Source: Gynurincola endophyticus (GTDB lineage Bacteria; Bacteroidota; Bacteroidia; Chitinophagales; Chitinophagaceae). From it: 64,000 nucleotides of DNA. The notes under the pieces were generated by a model. It made no database searches and had not been told where the DNA came from. It worked only from the letters and a program-made list of their open reading frames with translations. Location: NCBI RefSeq assembly GCF_003991195.1, contig NZ_RCWL01000002.1:62001-126000 (forward strand). Reading direction: 5' to 3'. The first letter of the stretch is position 1, and every line of letters starts with the position of its first letter. Both the position numbers and the translations under genes were made by a program. Below, piece after piece: positions 54,949 through 64,000 of this stretch.

Positions 54949-56070
54949 ATGCAAAAAGTAGGAATTTTAGGAGGCGGACAATTAGGTAGAATGTTATTAC
55001 AGGCTGCTGCTAATTATCCGGTAGAAACTTATGTATTAGAAAATGATGCAAACTGCCCTTCAGCACACTTATGTCACCACTTTGTGAAAGGAGATATCAA
55101 AGATTATGAAGCGGTTTATCAGTTCGGTAAAGGGCTGGATGCGATTACCATTGAAATTGAAGCGGTAAATATAGAAGCTTTGGAGCAATTGGAAAAAGAA
55201 GGTGTAAGAGTTTACCCCCGTCCGGCTGCATTGCGAATCATCAAAAATAAGATTACCCAGAAGCAGTTTTATAGTGATCTTCAGATTCCTACCTCTCCTT
55301 TTATCGTTACGGAGAACTTACAGGCTTTGAGCGAAAATGCCTCTTTTTTACCGGCAGTACACAAGATCGGTGAAGGCGGTTATGATGGAAAAGGTGTACA
55401 GGTATTGCAATCTGCCGTTGACATATCCAAAGGATTTGATGCTCCGGCAGTTCTTGAAAAAATGGTCAATGTAGGTAAAGAAATTGCACAGATTATTGCG
55501 ATTAACGAAAAAGGTGAAACGGCCTTGTATCCGGCAGTAGATATGGTTTTTGATCCTAAATTGAATCTTTTAGATTATCAATTGGCGCCGGCTCAGCTGC
55601 CCGAGCGTATTTTATGGACCATTGAAGCGGTTTCACTGGCAGTGGTAAAAGGATTGAATAGCCCGGGTATTTTTGCCGTGGAACTATTCGTTGATACTGA
55701 TGGTAAAGTATTAGTAAATGAAACGGCTCCGCGCGTACACAATAGCGGTCACCATACAATTGAAGCCAATTACAGTTCACAATTCGATATGTTGTGGAGA
55801 ATTTTATTACAATATCCACTCGGTAATACCGAACATATTTTACCGGCAGCCATTGTAAATTTGCTGGGAGAAGAAGGATACAGCGGGGATGCAGTATATG
55901 AAAATATGGAAGAAATATTAAAAATGGATAATGTGTTTGTGCATATTTACGGAAAGGCACAAACCAAGCCTGGTAGAAAGATGGGACATATCACTATCAT
56001 TCATAAAGAGATGCAAGATCTCACCTTCAAAGCCAATCGCATTAAAAATATTTTGAAAGTGAAGGCTTAA
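54949..56070 (+). CDS. purK: N5-carboxyaminoimidazole ribonucleotide synthase
   Basis: ATG 54949 (MQKVGILGGGQLGRML) is chosen; a TTG 51 bases earlier only adds non-family residues. The 373-residue ATP-grasp enzyme has an N-terminal GGGQLGRML, then ITIEIEAVNIEALEQL, GEGGYDGKGVQVL (ATP binding), FAVELFVDTDGKVLVNETAPRVHNSGHHT (Mg ligands). It makes N5-CAIR from AIR, ATP and bicarbonate in purine synthesis. PurE, the next enzyme, is encoded 5.7 kb away beyond an efflux operon. Confidence 0.96.
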   Translation: MQKVGILGGGQLGRMLLQAAANYPVETYVLENDANCPSAHLCHHFVKGDIKDYEAVYQFGKGLDAITIEIEAVNIEALEQLEKEGVRVYPRPAALRIIKNKITQKQFYSDLQIPTSPFIVTENLQALSENASFLPAVHKIGEGGYDGKGVQVLQSAVDISKGFDAPAVLEKMVNVGKEIAQIIAINEKGETALYPAVDMVFDPKLNLLDYQLAPAQLPERILWTIEAVSLAVVKGLNSPGIFAVELFVDTDGKVLVNETAPRVHNSGHHTIEANYSSQFDMLWRILLQYPLGNTEHILPAAIVNLLGEEGYSGDAVYENMEEILKMDNVFVHIYGKAQTKPGRKMGHITIIHKEMQDLTFKANRIKNILKVKA

Positions 56071-56087
56071 TTTCCTGAATTCATGGT

Positions 56088-56193
56088 GCTTAGTTGATGT
56101 TGATTGCAACGTATGACGTATTTTTATCGTCTGCTATATATCACTAAACGGTTCAAAATAGTTTGATGGTTTGACCATCAACACCAACTAAGC
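56088..56193. repeat. Inverted repeat enclosing the leader of the RND efflux operon
   Basis: GCTTAGTTGATGTTGAT (56088-56104) and ATCAACACCAACTAAGC (56177-56193) are complementary at 16 of 17 positions. The second arm ends four bases before the adaptor ATG at 56198. A shorter hairpin TTGATGGT-TTG-ACCATCAA (56163-56181) overlaps it. The element may fold over the ribosome-binding area or act as an operator. Confidence 0.5.
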
Positions 56194-56197
56194 AAAT

Positions 56198-57241
56198 ATG
56201 AGAAAAATACCGGTCTTTTCCTGGTCTCTATTAGTAATCACAGGGTTGATTGCCTGCAAAGGGGAAGCAAAAAAAACAGAAGCACCCGCTGCCCGAAATT
56301 CGACAATTATTGCCGAAGGGTTTGTTGCTAAATCTTTGGGGGTAGATGAAAAGCTGGATGCACCAGGCACGATTTTGCCTTATGAACAAACAGATGTAAT
56401 GTCTGAAATTTCCGGAAGAGTCGTAGCCATTAATATTCCGGAAGGTGGTCAGGTTAAAAAAGGACAGGTTTTAGTAAAACTATTCGACGAAGACCTGCAG
56501 GCTCAACTGAAAAAACTACAGGTTCAGTTATCTATTGCAGAACAAACAGCTTCACGTCAGAAAGAATTATTGACCATATCAGGAGTTTCTCAACAGGAAT
56601 ACGATTTAAGCGAATTGGATGTAAACAATCTGAAAGCTGATATCGATCTGGTAAATGTAAATATCCGCAGAACAGAAGTTCGCGCGCCTTATGACGGCAG
56701 AATGGGATTAAGAAATATTTCTCCCGGCGCTTATATCACTCCTACTACTTTAATCACTACAATCAGTCAGGTAAACCAGTTGAAGCTGGAGTTTTCGATT
56801 CCTGAAAAATATAGCAATCATATCCGTATCGGCAAAAACATTGAATTTTACGTTGCCGGTAATGTAAAGCCCTATCAGGCAAAAGTGATTGCTACAGAAA
56901 CCACTATTGAAACCAATACCAGAACACTGAAAGTGCGTGCCACCATTACCGGTCACGATCAACACCTGTCACCCGGTGCATTTGCAAGAGTAAATCTGGC
57001 ATTCGCTGATCAGGATGTACAACTGGTAGTTCCGACGCAGGCAATTATTCCACAGGCCAGAGATAAACAAGTGATTGTTTACCGCGACGGAAAAGGTGTT
57101 CCGACGACGGTAACGACCGGTATCAGAGATGCTTCTTATGTACAAATATTAAGCGGTATTCTTCCGGGCGATACCATTATCGTTACATCGCTGATGACCA
57201 TCCGACCGAATAGTAAAATTGAATTATCGAAAGTTGACTAA
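56198..57241 (+). CDS. RND efflux periplasmic adaptor (membrane fusion protein), lipoprotein
   Basis: The 347-residue protein has lipobox GLIAC (Cys at residue 20) and the HlyD/AcrA fold. A first barrel/lipoyl half (DVMSEISGRVVAINIPEGGQVKKGQVLVKLFD), a helical hairpin (KLQVQLSIAEQTASRQKELLTISGVSQQEYDLSELD cut by a turn), the second lipoyl half (EVRAPYDGRMGLRNISPGAYI) and a membrane-proximal barrel (VVPTQAIIPQARDKQVIVY) follow. It links the pump at 57251 with the outer-membrane channel at 60351; substrates are unknown. Confidence 0.93.
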   Translation: MRKIPVFSWSLLVITGLIACKGEAKKTEAPAARNSTIIAEGFVAKSLGVDEKLDAPGTILPYEQTDVMSEISGRVVAINIPEGGQVKKGQVLVKLFDEDLQAQLKKLQVQLSIAEQTASRQKELLTISGVSQQEYDLSELDVNNLKADIDLVNVNIRRTEVRAPYDGRMGLRNISPGAYITPTTLITTISQVNQLKLEFSIPEKYSNHIRIGKNIEFYVAGNVKPYQAKVIATETTIETNTRTLKVRATITGHDQHLSPGAFARVNLAFADQDVQLVVPTQAIIPQARDKQVIVYRDGKGVPTTVTTGIRDASYVQILSGILPGDTIIVTSLMTIRPNSKIELSKVD

Positions 57242-57250
57242 AAATATTTC

Positions 57251-60200
57251 ATGAATATTTCAGAACTAAGTTTACGGAGGCCGGTACTGGCAACCGTGAT
57301 GAATATACTGATCGTGATCTTCGGTATCATTGGCTTCACCTTTCTGGGGGTGAGAGATTATCCTGCCATTGATCCGCCGAATGTGAACGTATCCACCTCC
57401 TACCCCGGCGCCAATGCCGAAATCGTTGAATCACAAATTACCGAACCTTTAGAAAAAGAAATCAACGGCATTCCCGGTGTTAAAAATATTACTTCAACCT
57501 CTAGCCAGGGTAGTTCAAGAATCAATGTGGAGTTTGAATTAGGTGTTGACCTTGAAGCAGCGGCCAATGATGTAAGAGATAAAGTATCCCGCGCAAAAAG
57601 ACAATTGCCCGACGATATCCCTTCCGATCCGGTAGTTTCAAAAGCAGACGCCAGCTCAGATGCGATTATCTCTATGACGGTGCAGAGTACAACCAAAAAT
57701 CCGTTGCAATTAACCGAATATGCACAAAACGTATTGGTAGAACGCCTGCAAACCATTCCGGGAGTAAGCGGTATTCAGATCTGGGGAGAAAAAAGATATG
57801 CAATGCGTATCTGGTTTAATCCTTCTAAAATGTCAGCATATGGCATTACTCCACGTGATATCCAGAATGCTTTGGCAAGAGAAAACGTAGAACTTCCTTC
57901 AGGAAAAATTTCAGGTAACCAAACCGAATTAAGCTTAAGAACCTTTGGCAGATTATTTACAGAAGATGATTTTAATAACGTCATCGTTGCCAGCGGAACC
58001 GGTACAACCGTTCGTTTAAGTGATGTAGCCGAAGCCATTTTAGGACCCGAAAACGAAGAGTCATCGCTACGTGAAAGTGGTATTCCTATGATTGCGCTGG
58101 CAATTGTACCACAACCGGGTTCTAACTATGTATCTATCTCTAATGAATTTTATAAAAGATATGAAGAACTGAAAGCGGAATTACCTGCCGATATCACATT
58201 GAACATCGGTTTAGACCAAACCCGCTTCATTAAACGATCGATCAGTGAAGTAGAAGAAACGCTCATCATTGCACTTGTACTGGTAGTACTGATCATCTAT
58301 TTATTCTTCAGAGACTGGTTAATTGCTTTCCGTCCGTTGATTGACATTCCGATTTCATTAATCGGTGCATTTTTTATCATGTATCTGTGCGGATTTACCA
58401 TCAATGTACTTTCCTTGTTAGGCATTGTATTGGCTACCGGTCTGGTAGTGGATGATGGTATTGTTGTAACCGAAAACATCTATAAAAAGATGGAAGCAGG
58501 TATGAACAGGCATAAAGCTGCACTGGAAGGATCCAAGGAAATTTACTTTGCGGTAATTGCAACTTCGATTACACTCGCAATTATCTTTTTACCAATCGTA
58601 TTCTTAGAAGGGTTTGTAGGACGCCTTTTCCGTGAATTCGGTATCGTGGTGGCCGGAGCAGTATTGATCTCTGCATTTGTGAGTTTAACCCTCACACCGG
58701 TACTAAACGTAAAAATGGCCAGAAAAACACATAAGAACAGCTGGTTTTATGATAAAACAGAACCGTTCTTCTTATGGATGGAAAACAGCTATTACAAATC
58801 ATTAAACTGGTTCTTAAAAAGAAGATCATTGGCATTAGTGATCACGGTGATCTGTTTTGGTTTGATTTACTTTCTTGGAAAAGGACTGAAATCGGAATTG
58901 GCACCAATGGAAGACCGTAGTCAGTTCAGACTATCGTTAAGCGCACCGGAAGGAACCAGTTATGATTTAATGGACCAGTATGTTTATCAGCTATCTGATT
59001 TTCTATTAGATTCAGTACCTGAGAAAAAGATTATTCTTTCCATTACTTCTCCCGGATTTTCAGGTACAGGGGGTGCAAACACCGGTACGGTAAGGGTAAC
59101 ATTAAACGATCCGGAAGAACGTGAACGCTCGCAGGAAGAGATTGTTGACATGGTTAACAGGAATCTGAAAAATTATACGATCGGTAGAGCATTCGCCATT
59201 CAGGAACAAACCATTCAGGTAAACAGAAGAGGCGGATTACCGGTTCAGTTTGTGATACAGAATAATAATTTTGAAAAACTAACATCTATACTTCCCGAAT
59301 TTTTAGAAGAAGCCAACCGGTCTGGTATATTCCTGAATGTAGATGTAGATTTAAAATTCAATAAACCTGAATTAAGAATTGAGATAGATCGTATCAAAGC
59401 ATCACAATTGGGTGTGAGCGTAGCTGATATTTCTCAGACATTACAACTTGCTTTTAGTAATCTTCGTCTCGGATATTTTTATAAAGAAGGCAAACAATAT
59501 CAGGTAATCGGGCAAGTGGCGCGCAGCGACAGAGATGATCCGACCGATTTAAGAAACCTCTATGTAAAAAATACCAGAGGTGAAATGATTTCTTTAGACA
59601 ATCTCGTAAGTATTGAAGAAGCTACTACTCCACCGAGTTTGTACCACTTCAACCGCTATAAATCTGCTACTATTTCAGCGGGTCTTGCTCCCGGTAAAAC
59701 ATTGGGAGAAGGAATAGAGATGATGTATTCAATCAAAGATCAGTTATTAGATGAAACATTTGCAGTTGAATTATCAGGTGCTTCGCGTGATTATGCAGAA
59801 AGTTCAGGAAACACTTTATTTGCGTTTGTACTGGCGCTTGTATTAATTTATCTGGTACTGGCCGCACAGTTCGAAAGCTTTGTAGATCCGTTAATCATCC
59901 TGTTTACAGTTCCGCTGGCAATCGCGGGTGCTGTACTGGCCTTGTGGTATTTTGATCAGACAATTAATATCTTCTCTCAGATTGGTATGATCATGCTGAT
60001 TGGTCTGGTAACAAAGAACGGTATTCTGATTGTTGAATTTGCCAATCAGAAAAGAGAAGAAAATATGCCAGCCATCAGTGCAGTAGCTTATGCCTCGAAA
60101 ATGCGTTTAAGACCCATCCTGATGACCAGCCTTGCAATGGCATTAGGTGCTTTACCGATTGCATTGTCATTGGGTGCTGCAGCTACCAGCCGTATTCCGT

Positions 60201-60346
60201 TAGGTATTGTAATCGTAGGTGGTATTATGTTCTCGCTTGTACTTACATTATATGTAGTACCGTCTATGTATACTTATTTATCTAAAAAGAAAGCAAAAAA
60301 TGTATTTGAATCAGGCAATCTTGATCAGATCCCAGATGAAAATTAA
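57251..60346 (+). CDS. RND-family efflux transporter permease (AcrB/MexB-like)
   Basis: The 1031-residue protein shows the HAE1 pattern: an N-terminal helix then GVRDYPAIDPPNVNVSTSYPGANAE, two large periplasmic loops and twelve membrane helices. Helix 4 holds the proton-relay motif GLVVDDGIVVTENI (two Asp), preceded by INVLSLLGIVLATG. A C-terminal GLVTKNGILIVEFANQ motif mirrors it. It exports drugs or lipophilic compounds using the proton gradient. It starts nine bases after the adaptor gene. Confidence 0.95.
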   Translation: MNISELSLRRPVLATVMNILIVIFGIIGFTFLGVRDYPAIDPPNVNVSTSYPGANAEIVESQITEPLEKEINGIPGVKNITSTSSQGSSRINVEFELGVDLEAAANDVRDKVSRAKRQLPDDIPSDPVVSKADASSDAIISMTVQSTTKNPLQLTEYAQNVLVERLQTIPGVSGIQIWGEKRYAMRIWFNPSKMSAYGITPRDIQNALARENVELPSGKISGNQTELSLRTFGRLFTEDDFNNVIVASGTGTTVRLSDVAEAILGPENEESSLRESGIPMIALAIVPQPGSNYVSISNEFYKRYEELKAELPADITLNIGLDQTRFIKRSISEVEETLIIALVLVVLIIYLFFRDWLIAFRPLIDIPISLIGAFFIMYLCGFTINVLSLLGIVLATGLVVDDGIVVTENIYKKMEAGMNRHKAALEGSKEIYFAVIATSITLAIIFLPIVFLEGFVGRLFREFGIVVAGAVLISAFVSLTLTPVLNVKMARKTHKNSWFYDKTEPFFLWMENSYYKSLNWFLKRRSLALVITVICFGLIYFLGKGLKSELAPMEDRSQFRLSLSAPEGTSYDLMDQYVYQLSDFLLDSVPEKKIILSITSPGFSGTGGANTGTVRVTLNDPEERERSQEEIVDMVNRNLKNYTIGRAFAIQEQTIQVNRRGGLPVQFVIQNNNFEKLTSILPEFLEEANRSGIFLNVDVDLKFNKPELRIEIDRIKASQLGVSVADISQTLQLAFSNLRLGYFYKEGKQYQVIGQVARSDRDDPTDLRNLYVKNTRGEMISLDNLVSIEEATTPPSLYHFNRYKSATISAGLAPGKTLGEGIEMMYSIKDQLLDETFAVELSGASRDYAESSGNTLFAFVLALVLIYLVLAAQFESFVDPLIILFTVPLAIAGAVLALWYFDQTINIFSQIGMIMLIGLVTKNGILIVEFANQKREENMPAISAVAYASKMRLRPILMTSLAMALGALPIALSLGAAATSRIPLGIVIVGGIMFSLVLTLYVVPSMYTYLSKKKAKNVFESGNLDQIPDEN

Positions 60347-60350
60347 ATCA

Positions 60351-61664
60351 ATGAAAAAATCATTCTTTATATACCTGTTTTTGTTGCTATCCATTACATC
60401 CACCGCACAAGAAAAGTTAAGTCTTGAACAAGCCATTCAGGTTACGCTCGAGCGCAACTACGATATTCTTTTAGCGAAAAACGATTCGCTGAATGTTGCA
60501 GTTGACCGTGAATATGCTTATGCACTTTTTTTACCGGTATTAAATGCTACCGGTACAAAAACCTGGAATAAAAACGACCAGAAACAATTATTGGCCAACG
60601 GCGAAGAAAGAGGTAGCCCTAATATCCGCTCCAGTAATATGCAAGGGGCAGTGGCATTAAACTGGACTTTATTCGACGGTATGAAAATGTTTGTACTAAG
60701 AGAGCGCTATGATCAGCAGAATATATTAGCAGGTTATCAGTTGAAAAATCAGATTACAGAAAGCTTAGCCCAGTTAATCGCTACTTATTACGACATTGTT
60801 CGTCAGAAACAACAGTTGAAAGCTACGCTCGAGCTGATAGACCTCAATAAAGAACGTGTTGTACTGGCAGAGAAAAAAGTAAGCGTAGGTTTAGGAAGTA
60901 AGCCTGAGCTTTTACAAGCCAGGGTAGACTTAAATGCTCAACAAAGTTTGCTGATTCAACAGCGTACTTTGATTGAACAGTTAAAAGAAACGTTGAATCA
61001 GATTATGCGCGTTGATAACAATGCTCAATACGATGTATATGATAGTATTCCGTTTAATGAAAGTCTTGTTTTAGGCGATTTGCACGATGATGCGGAGCGC
61101 ACTAACTGGAGTTTGGCGATTGCCAGACAAAATGTTCAGCTGGCGCAATTATGGGTGAAAGAAAATAAAGCAGACCGCTATCCTACCGTTACCTGGAATA
61201 CAGCTTACAACTTTTCCAGAACAGAAAACCAGACGGTTATCAACAACTTCACCCCTTTGTTTAACAGAAACCTGGGGTTGAACTATGGATTAAGTGTCAA
61301 CATTCCCTTATTTAATAAATTTACCGTTCGAAAAAATATTCTTCGTGCAAACTATGCATTAACAGCGAGTGAGCTGGAGCTGGAACGTCAGAGAAGTCTC
61401 GTTCATCTGGCACTCAATAATCAGTTCAAAAACTATCAGACATCTTTACAAATGCTTGACTTAGAAGAGCAAAATATACAGCTGGCACAAGAAAACGTAC
61501 AAATCGCCATGGCCCGCTTTAAGCAAGGGGTCACTACCAATCTGGAGCTCAGAGAAGCCCAAAAAAGCCTTGAAGATGGCTATAACAGGTTGATTCAGGC
61601 CCGATATAATACTAAATTAGCAGAAACCGAACTTCTAAAATTGAAGGGAGATTTGATAAAATAA
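60351..61664 (+). CDS. TolC-family outer-membrane efflux channel
   Basis: ATG 60351 opens a clean signal peptide (MKKSFFIYLFLLLSITSTAQ); ATG 60336, inside the permease gene, is possible. The product has 437 residues. Two related halves carry the TolC pattern (LSLEQAIQVTLERNYDILLAK, QNILAGYQLKNQITESLAQLIATYYDIVRQ, LVHLALNNQFKNYQTSLQML, GVTTNLELREAQKSLEDGYNRLIQARYNTKLAETELLKLKG). It forms the exit duct of the RND pump. Confidence 0.93.
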   Translation: MKKSFFIYLFLLLSITSTAQEKLSLEQAIQVTLERNYDILLAKNDSLNVAVDREYAYALFLPVLNATGTKTWNKNDQKQLLANGEERGSPNIRSSNMQGAVALNWTLFDGMKMFVLRERYDQQNILAGYQLKNQITESLAQLIATYYDIVRQKQQLKATLELIDLNKERVVLAEKKVSVGLGSKPELLQARVDLNAQQSLLIQQRTLIEQLKETLNQIMRVDNNAQYDVYDSIPFNESLVLGDLHDDAERTNWSLAIARQNVQLAQLWVKENKADRYPTVTWNTAYNFSRTENQTVINNFTPLFNRNLGLNYGLSVNIPLFNKFTVRKNILRANYALTASELELERQRSLVHLALNNQFKNYQTSLQMLDLEEQNIQLAQENVQIAMARFKQGVTTNLELREAQKSLEDGYNRLIQARYNTKLAETELLKLKGDLIK

Positions 61665-61666
61665 CG

Positions 61667-61674
61667 TAGGTTTG
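61667..61674 (+). promoter_or_regulatory. Candidate -7 box of the purE promoter
   Basis: TAGGTTTG fits TAnnTTTG exactly; a TTG lies 23 bases upstream (61641-61643), slightly wide of the usual spacing. The box lies 54 bases before the purE start and just after the TolC-type stop, so purE has its own promoter. Confidence 0.5.
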
Positions 61675-61727
61675 CAAAATAATTATTGCGGCCATAGCGT
61701 GAAAGCTAATTAGTAAAATCAAAATAA

Positions 61728-62273
61728 ATGGTATCTACTGAAAAGAACCATCCTATTCAGGTAGGCATCATTATGGGCAGCGACAGCGATTTGCCTATAA
61801 TGGAGGCTGCGGCAAATGTATTATCAGCGTTTGGGATTGGTTATGAATTAACGGTAGTTTCGGCGCATAGAACACCACTAAGAATGGTGGAATATGCACA
61901 GAAAGCTGCTGGGAGAGGAATTAAAGTCATCATTGCCGGCGCCGGCGGTGCCGCACATTTACCAGGAATGGTCGCTTCACTTACTCATTTACCCGTCATA
62001 GGTGTTCCAATCAAATCATCTAATAGTATTGATGGTTGGGATTCTGTGTTATCTATTCTACAAATGCCGAATGGCATCCCTGTTGCAACAGTAGCTTTAA
62101 ATGCGGCCAAAAATGCCGGTATTTTAGCTGGTTCCATCATCGGGGCCTTTGAAGCATCTATCGGAGAAAAAGTAGCAGATTACAAATCTCAGCTGGAAGC
62201 CGAAGTATTAACAAAAGTAAAAAACCTTCAATCAAAAGGATTCCCTAACGAATTTGATTCGAAGAAAAACTAA
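61728..62273 (+). CDS. purE: N5-carboxyaminoimidazole ribonucleotide mutase
   Basis: The 181-residue protein has all class I PurE motifs: VGIIMGSDSDLPIMEAAA, VVSAHRTPLRMVEYA (catalytic His), VIIAGAGGAAHLPGMVAS and GVPIKSSNSIDGWDSVLSILQMPNGIPVATVAL. It converts N5-CAIR to CAIR, following PurK. Unusually, the two genes are separated by the efflux operon. Confidence 0.97.
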   Translation: MVSTEKNHPIQVGIIMGSDSDLPIMEAAANVLSAFGIGYELTVVSAHRTPLRMVEYAQKAAGRGIKVIIAGAGGAAHLPGMVASLTHLPVIGVPIKSSNSIDGWDSVLSILQMPNGIPVATVALNAAKNAGILAGSIIGAFEASIGEKVADYKSQLEAEVLTKVKNLQSKGFPNEFDSKKN

Positions 62274-62313
62274 TCTTTCACGGTACCATTAGCATGTTTG
62301 AAATTATACCTGT

Positions 62314-63204
62314 ATGAAAGTAAAAGTATTTAAAGCCAAAGAGCTAGAAAATGTGAAATTGGGAACTCATTTACAATTTCACGATAACAAGTTGTGGATT
62401 ATTGACCAAAAAACCAGTGATATTCTGAATACGAATAAGAACTGGAGGAATCACGAACAGGCTAATTTGTTTCACCAGCCAAAAATACCTACACAAGGTA
62501 AATTTCATCTCCCTTCCATCGAACCGGGTTTAGCCACCAACACTATTGTTGAAGTAAACTCTATCCCGCGTTTATTGGTTTTAGGAAATGGCGGCAACGA
62601 ACCATACAGCAAATACGGTATTCTTTTCAATCTCGACAGTTTACACAAAGAAGATCTCGACCTGACACTTCTTTTCCAACAAATTGAAAAAGCTGGTATC
62701 AAAAATCCCAACATCATTGCTGCTGCTACTTTTCCGGATGATCAGATCATCTTAGCACATCAACCTACTAACGAAGTGGAAGTTCCAAAACTCATTATCG
62801 TTAAAAATAAATTCTGGAAAAAACCATCTTCTATTCCTATTAGTATTTTACCAATAGAATTTCCGGATAAACCGACCGCCCCCTTCCATCTGACAGATTT
62901 TGCTTATGCTCCTGAAAATGACTGGTTGTTATTTACTGCTCATACTTCAAAAGAACATAGCATTAACTATTTGGGCATTATCGAAAACGCATCGAGAAAA
63001 GTTGGTAGAAAACATATGAAAGTAAATGAACTGATTGTTCTCAATAAACACATCGAAGACTTTGAACAATGTAATGTTGAAAGTGTTTGTGTACAATCTG
63101 AGAAAGTAGATCGTATCAAAATTCAGTTACTTTCACATCACCAGAATGGTTATACTACTTTGTATAAACTCAAATTAAAGGAAGACGGTGTTGTTCAACA
63201 CTAA
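62314..63204 (+). CDS. Conserved hypothetical protein, DUF6929-like
   Basis: The 296-residue protein has no signal peptide. It is beta-rich with short repeats that could form a propeller (THLQFHDNKLWIIDQKTSDIL, IPRLLVLGNGGNEPYSKYGILFNLDSL, LTDFAYAPENDWLLFTAHTSKE). It resembles the DUF6929 family of Bacteroidota. No function is known. It is 40 bases downstream of purE and ends before a strong terminator shared with bshC. Confidence 0.65.
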   Translation: MKVKVFKAKELENVKLGTHLQFHDNKLWIIDQKTSDILNTNKNWRNHEQANLFHQPKIPTQGKFHLPSIEPGLATNTIVEVNSIPRLLVLGNGGNEPYSKYGILFNLDSLHKEDLDLTLLFQQIEKAGIKNPNIIAAATFPDDQIILAHQPTNEVEVPKLIIVKNKFWKKPSSIPISILPIEFPDKPTAPFHLTDFAYAPENDWLLFTAHTSKEHSINYLGIIENASRKVGRKHMKVNELIVLNKHIEDFEQCNVESVCVQSEKVDRIKIQLLSHHQNGYTTLYKLKLKEDGVVQH

Positions 63205-63263
63205 TACAACAGATTGCTCATTTTATCTGATGATCAAAACAGAGCAATCTTATTGACTAATAT

Positions 63264-63299
63264 AAAAGAAGAGGTGGTTTCTAAACCACCTCTTCTTTT
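63264..63299. terminator. Bidirectional terminator shared by converging genes
   Basis: A 17-bp perfect stem (63264-63280 with 63283-63299) of AAAAGAAGAGGTGGTTT and its complement, with A and T runs at its ends. It overlaps the last codons of bshC (63281-63299) and lies 60 bases past the preceding plus-strand gene. Confidence 0.85.
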
Positions 63300-64000
63300 A
63301 TTATGATAAATTCGTTAGATAATGCCGGAGATTTTTCAACAATGATTTCAATAAATTCTTTACCATACTTTGCATAAAACGGTAAAAAATTCTCTACTCT
63401 TTCCTGTAATCCGTTTTTGGGGAACAATTCTTTTTTCCACTTTTCTACCTGACGGTTAAGCTGCTCAAAACTTTGCCGTTCAGATTTAAATAACTTTTTT
63501 TCTAAAGTATTCAATTTTCTTTCAGCATTTACCTGTAATGCACTGATATGTTGCACCAAACTTTTATCAATCTGTGCAGCCTTTTCTTTTAAACGCTGAT
63601 AAATAGCATTCATTTCATCCCATTCTTTCTGCGTGCTAAAGTCTTTGTCGGTTTGTTTTTTAGTTAGCGCAGCATACAGCTGTTGTGTAGGTAAAAACAT
63701 TTCCTCATTACTAATATTATATTTCTGCTGAATTTTTACCTGATCTGTATCCATCCATAAAAAGCTATTTCTCAATACCAGTACCGGATACGGAATCTCA
63801 TAATGCTTAAACAGGTCTTTTAATTCTAACCAATAAGCAGTTTCTCCACCTCCACCGATTGTAGCAATATTAGGAAGGATTTTCTCCTGAAACAATCCAC
63901 GCAAAATTACGTTGGGAGAAAACCTTTCAGGATGAGTATGTAATTCTTCCAGTAAAGCTGCCTGTGTAAATTGTAATTCAGTGCCTTTTACCCAATAAAG
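63281..64000 (-). CDS. bshC: Bacillithiol biosynthesis cysteine-adding enzyme, C-terminal part (cut by window edge)
   Basis: The minus-strand frame is open from the window end to the stop at 63281, giving 239 residues. NVILRGLFQEKILPNIATIGGGGETAYWLELK and YPVLVLRNSFLW are hallmark BshC sequences, followed by a long coiled coil (about residues 110-190 of the visible part, KLNTLEKKLFKSERQSFEQL) and the C-terminal end. The enzyme adds cysteine to glucosaminyl-malate, the last step of bacillithiol synthesis. The N-terminal half is outside the window. Confidence 0.92.
   Translation of the reverse strand, partial: LYWVKGTELQFTQAALLEELHTHPERFSPNVILRGLFQEKILPNIATIGGGGETAYWLELKDLFKHYEIPYPVLVLRNSFLWMDTDQVKIQQKYNISNEEMFLPTQQLYAALTKKQTDKDFSTQKEWDEMNAIYQRLKEKAAQIDKSLVQHISALQVNAERKLNTLEKKLFKSERQSFEQLNRQVEKWKKELFPKNGLQERVENFLPFYAKYGKEFIEIIVEKSPALSNEFIIIKEEVV

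Overview
The window looks like the chromosome of a Bacteroidota bacterium, most likely of the Chitinophagaceae type. It is AT-rich. It has a SusC-type receptor start beside a hybrid two-component regulator, promoters of the TAnnTTTG class, many Cys-lipoproteins with S/D/K-rich starts, bacillithiol synthesis (bshC) and a large Bacteroidota-type Cas9. Genus and species cannot be fixed from the sequence alone.

Layout. (1) 1-20.8 kb is a carbohydrate locus. It holds a SusC start and a hybrid sensor/regulator on the minus strand. On the plus strand follow a planctomycete-type c-cytochrome/DUF1549/DUF1553 protein, a Tat-exported DUF1501 protein, a Tat-exported beta-propeller and a membrane DUF2231/c-cytochrome/leucine-rich-repeat protein. 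After these come a heparinase II/III-like lyase, a GH88 unsaturated glucuronyl hydrolase, a mannose-6-phosphate-isomerase-like protein, a sugar MFS porter, a glycosylasparaginase and CutC. A uronic-acid-containing glycan or glycoprotein is cleaved by lyase and hydrolase, imported and isomerised; the cytochrome-linked block may add a periplasmic oxidation. (2) 21.2-25.0 kb: cytochrome bd oxidase (cydAB) and a lipoprotein. (3) 25.1-32.7 kb: a complete type II-C CRISPR-Cas system with a 22-repeat array, cas2, cas1, cas9 and a tracrRNA recognisable from its anti-repeat and terminator. (4) 32.8-33.9 kb: an overlapping kptA/macrodomain pair. (5) 34.2-54.7 kb: a stretch bounded by two direct copies of a 34-bp piece of tRNA-Arg(UCU). 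It contains a small biosynthetic cluster (Sfp-type PPTase, EthD-like protein, O-methyltransferase and a dimodular A-T-C-A-T-reductase NRPS interrupted by a frameshift in an A10 tract), stress and miscellaneous genes, two XRE regulators (one broken) with matching palindromic operators, a LuxR-type two-component system, a run of lipoproteins and an OmpA-like protein. (6) 54.7-64 kb is more ordinary: tRNA-Arg, purK, an RND efflux operon, purE, a hypothetical gene and bshC.

Most notable points: the NRPS cluster resembles the aureusimine (pyrazinone) architecture but has an added O-methyltransferase; the NRPS reading frame depends on a homopolymer; the CRISPR array has a fourfold repeated spacer, a polarity opposite to the usual one and unusually many self-complementary spacers; a 34-bp tRNA-derived direct repeat brackets about 20 kb; and a cytochrome-linked module of poorly understood families sits inside a glycan locus.
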